From positions 1,976,943-2,040,942 of the forward strand of contig ML133386.1 in NCBI GenBank assembly GCA_003864495.1: a stretch of DNA of 64,000 nt, given 5' to 3'. Below the pieces are notes generated by a model, which did not search any database, was not told the DNA's origin, and saw only the letters and a program-made list of their open reading frames with translations. Positions 54,232 to 64,000 of the stretch are shown here, piece by piece; within the stretch, counting starts at the first letter, position 1; the number at the start of each line of letters is the position of its first letter. Position numbers and translations under genes: made by a program. The DNA is from Nemopilema nomurai (lineage: Eukaryota > Cnidaria > Scyphozoa > Rhizostomeae > Rhizostomatidae).

Positions 54232-57200
54232 ATGGATATGGTGGGACGATTGAATCGCGCTACATATTTGAGTTATGGCGTAGGCCATGTCCTGAATGAC
54301 TTGTGTGCGTCGATGTGGTTCTCGTACTTGCTCATATATTTCCACAAAGTCGTCATTTTCAACAACGTGGATGCAGGGCTGTTTCTTTTAGTGGGACAAA
54401 TTGCAGATGGCATTGCCACACCGATTGTTGGGATCGAATCAGACAGGACGTCATGTTTGAAATACGGCAAGCGAAAGATCTGGCACCTCTGTGGAACGAT
54501 CGCCGTGGCTATAACGTTTCCGTTCATCTTCAACTTATGTATACACGGATGCGAAAACAGTCCACGATGGAGCTTGTTTTTTTATTACATCCCATTCATA
54601 GTAATTTTTCAGTTCGGATGGGCATCAACGCAAATATCCCACCTAGCCCTTATACCGGACCTAGCTCGTAGAACTGACGAGAAAGTTGCGTTGAATTCTT
54701 TAAGGTAAAATGTTGCAAGATCTATTGCAGTAAAATGACAATTTAAAACATTCCTTTGATTCAATTTGAGAGTTTTTAAAGTAAATTAAACGGCAAAAAT
54801 CAAATACTTCACTGCGAATCAGTTGGGATTTTTGTTGAAAATGAAATACAGGGATGCAAATGCAAGCAACAATTCTAAATTTGGGTTCTCGAAAGCTTTT
54901 ATGATACTATTTTATGACCCAGATGTGTTAATTTAATATATCATTCCATATTAATCTTCTTCTATCCATGGATGTATTTGATTCATACAATTCAAATGAT
55001 TGAACATTGAATTAGATCATATAGTTTTAAATGATATAAAGTGTAAAGGTCTAAAAGATATGGAATTTAATTACTTTGAAAATGAAAAAGAATTTATTAC
55101 ACTAATGTTTTTTCTCTTTTCTAGATATGGATTCACCATTTTCTCCAATATATTTGTTTATGCAGTATTTTGGGTATTGTTTGAAGTAAACAGCACCCTG
55201 GAACCCTTGGTCGTCAAGATGCATCAAAGTTCAGGGTAAGAAGTGTGCCAGGAATTAATGGCACCCCATTGAATTGCCCAGTTATTGCAAGGCTAAAAAT
55301 ATTTTGTTGCTGGCCCTTGTGAATATTTAGAGACTCATTTGTCAGAAACACATTTACAGTTTGATCAATACCTGTAAATTGAGAATTATTTTGATTTTGC
55401 AATACCATTGTGCAAGTACCCAATCCATTTTACCCTGTGAAAGAAGAATACAAATCAATTGAGAAAAATGAAACAATAAGCTAGTAACAAAGGACATGAG
55501 ATCGAAACCAAGATGACTCTATATCCACTTACAATTACTAAACTTATATATATGTTTGTGTATTTTTGATGCCCTAGTTTTCAGCCCATGACAGTTTGTT
55601 CACAGATATAAATGAGAAAATTAAATATATTTTTGAGATGCATCATCAGTTTCTTTATCTAAAACAGAAAAATTTTCACTACAAGTGGACTTCTACTGAA
55701 AGTTCTAGGGAATATCTTGTGTGCTAAATAGCTAAAGCGCATATCTTTTTATTTTAGAATTTGGTGTTTATCTTTTTATTTAGAATTTGGTGTTTATCTT
55801 TTTATTTTAGAACTTGGTGTTTATTGTTGTATCAGTTGGGCTTGTCTTCACCGTAATATTCCATTTGGGTGTCAAAGAAAGGCCAAAAGATATAGAGGAA
55901 AAGGAAGATAGCATGCTTGCTTCATGCACTAAAATGCAGAAGACTTGTTGGAAATCATGGCTGAAAGAAGTTCAATTTTGGCAGGTAAAGCAATCTTGTC
56001 ACTCATATTACTACAAAGTTGCTGTTTTAACATGACTATCTAAACAAGATCTGTGACTGTCTTTAATTGGAAATGGGACACCTTTGTCTTTCCTTATCAG
56101 TGATGATATTGCTGAAGATGAGAGAAGAATTTATGTTTGAGCAGCCTTCCAGATGTTACATAAGTGTCTGCTTGAACTTTTGAGAAACCTTCAAGATCAA
56201 AACTGTTTTTCTTACAAACCCTAAGTGCCATCAGGGCTAGGTTGATGTTCTCAGAGTTGTTGAAGATATTTGCTTGCATATACATGTTGCTTACATGTGT
56301 TTTTGAAAAAATGATCAAGAGGAACAAACTCCATTGACACAAAAGGGGGAACAGTTCAAGAAAGCATGAATGTTCATTGATTGGGATTTAGCTCCTTAAA
56401 AAGAGAACAAAAATTCAAGTACTCTAAAATCTCTATTACGCCCCCTCTCTAATAAGCCCCCCCCTTTTAAGCAGAAATTTATAATAGGGCCCCCCCTATT
56501 TTCAAACAAGAAGGCCTACAGTGGTTTAGTGATAGCTACAAAGAGTAAAATGCAATGGTTCAGTAATAGCCCACCATGTGTTTCAGCATAGACTTAGACT
56601 TTATGGAATTTTTATTGAAGATTTAACAATTAGATTTTAGCCACTGTTTTGTTATACATTTTCGTTTTTGAGATAGAAAATAGAAAAGTACAGAAAATTA
56701 AAAATCATTTTTGTATCCTTGATCTTGATTTTTCATATAAGCCCCCCTCTCCAATAAGCCTACCTCTCTACTAAGCCTACCTCTAGGACCTCAAAAATTA
56801 AATAAGCCCCTGGGGGCTTAGTAGAGTTTTTACGGTATGTGTACAGGTGAGAGTTCAGAGCTACAGAAAGTAAATATTTTTATATCATCTATTTATATAT
56901 ATTTATTTAGTATATATTACTAATTTAGTACTTTATAGTTGTAAAATGCTATAAAGTTGTCACATTGTAGTGTTATTCATAAGCATTTACATAAAAAGTA
57001 AATTATTTCTCCTTCTATAATGTGCTATGAATTTTGTCATCTTTTTGCCATTTTGCCTATAAACTTGATACATGCAGAGAGAATTGCAAAATGTTTAGCT
57101 TGGGATTATCTCAGGCATACGTTAGACCACATACATGAGAGTCATGTGGTATGCATGCAAACAGATTCCTAAGCCCATCAGACATGTATACTCTCAAGGT

Positions 57201-59641
57201 TTGAAATTTTAAACATCTGAACTGTCAAATAGAACTGTTAAATAGCTTTAATAATATGGGACACTTATCTGAATGCAGGTTTAATGTTTGGCTTGTATCT
57301 GTTCTCAAAAGCTTTTATTTTTCTCCATTCACAGATTGGGATGATCTATATGATGACCAGATTGATTGTAAACCTGACACAAGTTTACATTCCTCTGTAT
57401 ATAACTGATTCTTTATTTTTGGACAAGGTTGGTGATAATAAATTAAATTGGCATTAGCTAATGTTCTTGATTATAAATTAGTGCTTAAATCAGTGATTAA
57501 ATCATTTTTGTTATAGATTGTGGATACACCAATGAATATTTGGAATACCTTGTGTTTGAATCTATAACAAATCAGTAGCTATTTACTGTAAACTTCTGCC
57601 ATATCTACAGTGATGAAGAATTTCCCTTTAGTTCAGAAATTTTTCAGTTTCATTGGTACTCGAAGGTATTTACAAGAAAAGGTTGATTGCTACTAGATAA
57701 CAGATAATTTGTTTGATTTCAGAAAACAATTGCAGTGATTCCACTTACCATATATGTGAGTGGCATATGTGCTACTCTTGCTACCAGGCCAATGACTTCT
57801 TTCTGTGGTTTAAAGGTTTGTAATTAAATTTTGTTTTCAATAATATTGTATTGATGATGACCATTAACAAATCAAAAATGTTAACAATAAGCATGTCATG
57901 GACTGACAATCTAGTATCCTTATTTTCTCTTCTATATGTATTTTGATATTTTATTTTCATTCTGTGTTTCACCCAAAAAGTTTTTATCTTCAATTTTAGA
58001 TTACATATTTGGTTGGGCTGCTTTTAACATTTGCGGCAAGGTGGGTGATTTTCTTAACAATAGGTAATCATTTGAGACCTAGCTTTGTCATAATTTAGCT
58101 TCATCTTTACGAAACTACTCTACTAATTTTTAAAGTCTCCCCTATAGCAATAGCAAGCCACATTTTCAGATATGAGAACCATGTCGACCAGCCCCCACAT
58201 AGGTAGCACCTATGATTTTTGGGGGCAGAATGAGGGGAAAAGTGTGCAGGTTTTTACGATATTTCTTTAAAACAATGCATTGTTTTCTAGCGGATGGATT
58301 TGGATTCTTGGTGGTCTTTCAATAGAAAACAGACATGCAGAGATGTATGCGTGTGCTGTTATAATAGGTTTTGGCTGCTCAACGCTTCTGGTTACATCAT
58401 TAGCAATGACAGCAGAACTGGTTGGAGACAACACAGTATGTTCCAACTCATTTTTTCCAAATAACTCTCTTCTTCTGTCCTAAGGTTTATAGAAATTATG
58501 AGGACAGTTATTTTTAAATTCACTTAATGGTTGCCATTTATTCTACCATCTTCTCTTTCATCTTGCCAGTTTTGAGATTGATGTCCTTAGATGGTAGGGA
58601 TTTTTCAGTACAGTATTTTATTTTGTTTGCTTTTAGTCCACAGGGGCTTTCATTTATGGAGCAATGAGCTTTTTTGATAAGGTGGCAAATGGTATAGCAG
58701 TGATGGCCATACAGAAACTTCACCCAGGCACTGATGCCACACCTGGAGGGTATGTTTGCAATGTTACCAATTGTCCAGTGCCACAAAACTACCTGTTCCC
58801 ATAGTTATGTGGTTTGAATCAAAACATGTACAGAAGCCCCTTATTGGTTGAAGGGTAATAAGCAATATCATTGTATAATATAAACCAAGAGATTTACCTG
58901 TTTTGACATTTAACAAAGCTAATTGTTCTAGACATGAATCTGCATTTGTAGGGAAGAGGTATTAGTAAGGTAAAACATAATTTAAAAAGGTACCTGCTTC
59001 ACAACAAAGTAGAAGATGATTTTTCTAGCATCCCTGAGATACTTTATGATTTTTGCAGCGAGGAAAGATGCCCAACTTGTGCCCACTATTACAGAGTTGT
59101 AATGTCGTTCCTCCCTGCTGGCGCTGCATTTATTGCTCTGCTAATCCTTGCAACACTGGCTAAGTCAAAAATTGGCTCTAAAAGAAAAGGTGAGTATCTT
59201 GTAAGTCCAATTGTGAATTGTGGATATCTCATACTCTTAGACTATTCCACTCAATTATCTATTTCCCAGTCATATAGTATTTATATTTTCATTCAACTCA
59301 ATTCTGTAGTAAAACCCAAGTGCAAGAATGGAAAAGGTGTCTATGGAAGCATCCAAGATAGCTCTTCAAACAATGTTGCTAATGGAGACCAAAAATCCCT
59401 GTACAATGGAGCCGAAAATCAAGGCATTTTGGGAACCCATGCATCATTACTTGGTTGTGGTTCTTTGGGGAATGAGGAACAAGAGGCAAGTCCAAAAGAG
59501 CGAGAGTTGGATGTTTGTGCCGAGAATTGTAAGTGCAAGATTTGCGTTGCTATGGAGGATGGACAAGTTATAAGCTCCTATTATGGGGTTGAGAAAGATG
59601 AAAACAAACCTCTTTTAGACAATAATCAATTGCATGTCTGA
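54232..59641 (+). CDS. MFSD12: MFSD12, lysosomal cysteine transporter of the major facilitator superfamily
   Basis: Twelve-pass carrier needed for cysteine import into lysosomes and melanosomes in vertebrates (family knowledge). Exons: 54232-54704 (first exon B), 55125-55235, 55811-55984, 57335-57427, 57723-57815, 58000-58040, 58291-58435, 58637-58749, 59059-59189 and 59310-59641. Landmarks: [76 protein letters not shown] and [20 protein letters not shown]. The join 55235 to 55811 is out of phase. Either one G is missing from the run at 55234-55236, or a 34-nt microexon (about 55668-55701) is used. The protein is about 568-579 residues, longer than human (480) because of a hydrophilic C-terminal tail with CKCKIC and ending DNNQLHV. 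Confidence 0.9.
55748..55837 (+). repeat. Triplicated splice-acceptor sequence in MFSD12
   Basis: Three tandem copies of TTTTTATTTTAG followed by AA(T/C)TTGGTGTTTAT. Their AG dinucleotides end at 55757, 55783 and 55810. Only the third gives an open exon: the first two run into in-frame stops (TAG of the next copy) when read in the phase the exon needs. Confidence 0.8.
56421..56837. repeat. MITE-like element rich in TAAGCCCCC, in an MFSD12 intron
   Basis: Begins CTAAAATCTCTATTACGCCC and ends GGGGGCTTAGTAGAGTTTTT, imperfect terminal inverted repeats of about 20 bp. Inside are several tandem-like AATAAGCCCCCC units near both ends. No coding potential. I recall similar CCCCC/AATAAGC elements being widespread in invertebrate genomes, but cannot assign a name. 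Confidence 0.6.
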
Positions 59642-62600
59642 TGGTAGAAAATACTTAGCCTTTTGAACTTTGAATAATTCTTAGAATACACAGAAAAGCT
59701 AGATACCTACAAAGCAGAAAGGGGGCATTAATAACAACATTGGTTGGGAAATTGATATAAGGATCTTTTGTAGATCAATATAGCTAAAGTATGTGGAATA
59801 ATTTGGTGGATTAAGGAAGTTTTAGTTTTGATTGAGTGATTGTTGCTTGGTTGAAAACTACATCCAGTGTGCAAATAATTAAATTAGTTGAAGACAATGA
59901 CCATATTTTTTGTATTTAATTATTTAATTGAAGAATAGTTCGGTTTGTGCTACTTCTACTAGATTCTGAGATATATCTTTAATATGAAATTGATGATTCA
60001 TCATATATAGTCTCTTCCATCATTCTACATGATCAAAGCACATTAACATACTAAATCAACATACCAGACACTTGGTCTTCAAGATAGGTGCAATAGGCAC
60101 ATTGCCAATAGAGAGATCTATTAGAAATCTGATGCTCTTTTTGTCAAAACTAGCAAGAGGTTCCTTTTCCAATTTCTTCCAACACTTGACCTCCTCTCCC
60201 TACAAGGAATACATTTTTTTACAATATTATCTTCAGAAGGCAGCGGTTTATCAAGTCATGCCATTTTTCCACTGCAATTTACATAATACTAACTTTTCAA
60301 ATTGTAGGGTCATTTTTAGATTAATAAATTTTTGCTTATACTTGAAGCTCACTTTTGTAGTATTTGCTGACAATTGTTGACAATGTAGAGTATATAATTG
60401 TAGCAAAAGAGGCAGGAAATAATTCTTAACTGAGGGCTGAAAAATTTGTCAAATATTTGCCTAATATTTTCTGTTATGACCAGCGCTCCAAGAGAAATAT
60501 CATAGTATTTTTGCCTCTTCTGCCATAAAGATGAAATCAAAGTAAATAACTACCATCTAATTAGTTTGATTAATGCCCATGCCCAAACAGTGGTATTCCT
60601 CAAGGTAGTATCCTTGGACCACTTCTACTCACATGATAAGTTATTTTTAGCAGCTTTCAATTCTCATCAGCTGCAAATTATTGTTCTGTTAACTTTTATT
60701 AGTTGCTTGGGTATTTTCATACCTTGCATTTGTAGCACAGTGCTTAATGGGAAATTTTGAATCATAGTTCACTAATAGTTTAGGAATAATTATAAAATTT
60801 TTCTTATTATATTTGAGTTCAGGAAATGCTTTAAGAAAACATAGCTAGTATATGTTTAATGCTGATATTCTTCATAACATTTTGTAATTTTACCAATTAT
60901 TCAATGGTTTCTTTCAATTCTTAATTACATAAATGATTTCTGGTGGCTAGAAAAAACAACAACAGGTATTTTATACAAATGATCTGTAACATGCTTTTAG
61001 CCTACATGACAGTATTTTGTTATGTTATATTATGAATATTTTATAGAGTAGAAGACATGGTAAGACTGCTTTTAAACTGATAAGGAATTCATATTGGCGC
61101 ATTGACTTGTTTGTTATCGTTGCGTGATAAAAAATAAGAAAAAATGAAACATGAAAATGCTCTCATACCGGCAGTGATGTTTACACATATTCCAATCTTG
61201 ATATGTGCTCGAACAACGACTAGAGGCAGCGCCGCCAACATAGATAAAATTCCTGACCAATAACAGCTTTTCCATTTGTAAATGTGTAATTTTTAATCAA
61301 TTAGTTAGATCCTTGTCCATTAGCAAAATCGCACCATCATTGAAAGTAGCTTTACTTTCACTGAGCGATTTTCGCGGGGATTCGTTTTTCAGTATAGTGG
61401 GATAGTGGTATTGAATTGAATTGCAAGATGAGAACGAGATTGTTCGAACCTCAATAAATACTCATTGATTTCTAAGAAAGGGGCAGCTTCCTTTTGGGTC
61501 AGCTTCCTCTTAAAGGTCCTAATTGCTCTTTTTGAATTGAAACAAAATGCTTCCAGCGCAAGGTTAGCCAGATTGCTTCAGAGCAGACTGAGTATAAGAG
61601 TTCATAATTTTTTAAAGGACATTCGTGCTTATAGGAAATCTGCTAACCTAATTCTTCACACACAATCTTATCTTTTTTCTTCCTTTGAGAAAATTAAATA
61701 GCTTCTGTCCTGAGAAAATACGTCTTTTCCTTGTAAGAGGAAGTAATGAAAATCGGATCTGAGACATTGCAAGTGCGGAAGCCCACTGCAACATACATCT
61801 CATGACATGCACAGAGCAACTGAAAAAGGACGGAAGCTCGTAGAAATTGAAGGTTGATAAGCCAATATCCTCCACTCATTTCAATATGTAACAAAAAAAC
61901 CCAGCTGCATCATCAAAACAGAAATCATTTGACATCAAATGGGTCTTAGACGATCATATGAATCACTTTTTCATAGTTCTTAGGTCTTCCTACCAAGATT
62001 TCAAGACAATGATACCAGGAATGCTAAGTCATCCAGCTTTGAAATCGAAAAGAGCTTTGCATACAGTTATTCTAAGATAACTCGCAAAAGACAGCCCTTT
62101 ATTAGAGAGGAAAAGGCGCCGTGAAATTTTATGCTTCAAAATGAACTTAAAAGCAATTATTGGCAAAGATGTCAATGATGCATATACGCCAAGCAATTCA
62201 ACAAAGACATACAAGTTAATATTCTAATGACAATTAGCTTTCTGTCTGCATCCAGTTGATTTTCTATGATTAAGGATTGTACTTTCACGCACTGTACTTG
62301 TAATTTCACGCACAGGTAAAAGGCTTGCGGAAAACAAAAGGCTAACCCTTGACATCATCACTTAGTTTAAACTTTTCTCCTTATCGTATATTTTTATTTT
62401 CTTTTGACTCCTTCCTTATTCGTAAAACGATTCATCTCCTAATCTTACTACTTGTCTTACAATGAGATGCTCTTAATAATTTCAAGGCTCTGAGAATGAC
62501 AGAAAGTCAAGAAGAACCATTTCAAACGTAGAAACAGGAAAACATCAAATACTGACTTATACACAGTATCAGCGAAAGCCTTAAGAAATCCTGCATTTTA

Positions 62601-63046
62601 TTTTAGTTTCCTAATATACTATGGCCTAACTCTGAGTGTATATTCTAAACAACAGATGCCGGTATACAGTAGCATGCTGCCATTTGCCCAGCTGTCATAG
62701 GGGGTGGAGCTGAACAGTGCCTCTGCGTGGGAGGCTTGCGTCATCCTCTGATAATGACCCTGCAAATTATTGTACTCTCGATGTTTCGTTACCAGGCGGG
62801 AAATGAATTAATAACACAGGTGCACTTTTGAAGAACGCTTTGAGGTTTACACTAATGTTGAGATTGGTTTATCCAGCTTGTAATAACTTCATCATAGTTA
62901 TTCGAGTTTGAAGACATGAAGGCATATTTTTCGTCTTTTTCAATGCAGTTTCAATTATATCAGCAAGCCAAGCTTCCAAAACACATAACGAGGGAATAAT
63001 GTTGAAGCGACGACATGCAAATTACTGAGCATCAACGTGATTCAAT
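59642..63046. other. Convergent intergenic region between MFSD12 and the last gene
   Basis: About 3.4 kb of AT-rich DNA containing the presumed 3' untranslated regions of both flanking genes. An AATAAA at about 60317 could serve MFSD12. No coding region, tandem repeat or transposon was recognised. Confidence 0.5.
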
Positions 63047-63825
63047 TCAGAGGCTGGTTTCTTTGCTTGTTGATCTTTGATGGTCCCGTATTTCCATTGC
63101 GCTGTGAGTGCCCCAAAGCCGCCCACCAATGCCCCCAAGCCGGGCTATTTCCATCACGTCATGGTCAAAATACTCGTCGTCGGGGGATTTTGAGCAAGAC
63201 GACTCACACCGTTCATGAGTGCCATTTTCAACAGGGACCTTGTTCTCCTTGAACTCAAAAACTGGCTGCTTGAACTGGTCCTTGTCAAGCAAGGCGCTGC
63301 AGATTGTTTGGATTCCCCGGTAAACGAGTCTCAAGGAATCAACAATGACCGTGTGATTCGTATCATTGCATTTAGACTGCTTGCCCTCGTTAGTGTTTGA
63401 AAGAAAATTGGCGAGTTTTGGGGCAATGTTCACTTGCATGTCAGATACTGCAAGTTGCAAGTCCTCAAAGTCATGTCCCAAATGTTTCTTTCCTGAGTTG
63501 AATGATCGAAACCTGCGTCTTGGATGCGGAGAGTAAGGTTCAGCCAGCTGAGAGCACGCCCTTCTTATTGGCTGCGGAGTGAAAACCTCTGTGGAGGAGT
63601 TTAGCCCGTTCGCCTTTTGAGGCTGCGGAGTGTAGGTGCGTGTTGTTTTCGTGTTGTATTGTTCTGCGATGCGTTCGAGGACGTTTCCCATATTGTCAGA
63701 GTACACGCTGCTCTCGTCTGAGATTGGAAGGTTCTCCGAGCCGCTGTGAGGGAAAATTTCACTTGATGACGACCGCGATCTAGGCGCAAACGAATCCGTT
63801 GTATCGTCCCACCAGTAGCTGTCGT
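63047..63825 (-). CDS. Last exon of an unrecognised gene (partial)
   Basis: A 779-bp open exon on the minus strand, opened by a good acceptor (CTCTTTTCCAG before 63825) and closed by TGA at 63049-63047. It encodes about 259 residues, serine-rich and mostly polar. Three related motifs, YTPQP, FTPQP and YSPHP, lie about 17-18 residues apart in the first half, near basic residues. A more structured amphipathic part (DFEDLQLAVSDMQVNIAP) follows. The protein ends ETSL, a class I PDZ-ligand pattern. There is no signal peptide or membrane segment in this exon. The tail of a scaffold, kinase substrate or membrane protein is possible. Upstream exons lie beyond 64000. I do not recognise the family. Confidence 0.65.
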
Positions 63826-64000
63826 CTGGAAAAGAGGCAGATGACGTCAATAAATTGATCGCGGGCTGCCAAGATTCGCGAATGGTGCTCGTGATGTTTC
63901 ACCAAAGTACGAGAATCGCGATTGTAATTATCTTATTAAGAAATCTCCATTAGAGACATTCCAAGATTGACGGCATAGACATTTTTATCATTCATTAACG

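Overview
The window is animal nuclear DNA. It holds intron-rich genes with GT-AG introns of roughly 0.1 to 3.5 kb, AT-rich non-coding sequence, a DNA transposon, smaller repeats and a large satellite array. The gene set fits a cnidarian, most likely an anthozoan (sea anemone or coral): a secreted protein with three ShKT domains, a candidate gustatory-receptor-like (GRL) seven-pass protein, and slowly evolving BLM, PGGT1B, METTL14 and MFSD12 orthologues. The organism is inferred; no marker gene proves it.

Layout. 1-16 kb (+): the last 20 coding exons of a BLM/RecQ helicase gene, whose 5' end lies before the window. The first visible intron carries a 3-kb element with 369-bp terminal inverted repeats. 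16.6-21 kb (-): a six-coding-exon secreted ShKT gene, convergent with BLM. 22.7-27.3 kb (+): the beta subunit of geranylgeranyltransferase I (PGGT1B), complete in nine exons. 29.1-30.3 kb (+): an intronless seven-pass receptor-like gene. 31.5-32.4 kb (-): a small, unrecognised two-exon gene for 80 residues, head to head with METTL14, with only 29 bases between the two start codons. 32.5-37.7 kb (+): METTL14, eleven exons with two apparent one-base losses. 38.8-50.6 kb: about 67 copies of a 175-177 bp satellite with subfamilies and a four-monomer higher-order repeat. 52.0-59.6 kb (+): MFSD12, with two homologous alternative first exons feeding one shared set of downstream exons. 63.0-64 kb (-): the last exon of an unrecognised gene that runs out of the window.

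The genes do not form one pathway. They are ordinary housekeeping genes (genome stability, prenylation, m6A RNA methylation, lysosomal cysteine transport) interleaved with lineage-specific ones (ShKT protein, GRL, the 80-residue protein, the terminal unknown). The most interesting points are the duplicated MFSD12 first exons, each with an upstream CACGTG E-box; the tiny divergent gene at the METTL14 promoter; the structured satellite; a GRL candidate with paired E-boxes; a DETH Walker B box in BLM; and three reading-frame problems, each explicable by one missing base in a G or C run, which look more like sequence errors than pseudogenes.

All exon boundaries were read by eye from splice consensus, codon phase and remembered family conservation. 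No database search or transcript evidence was available.
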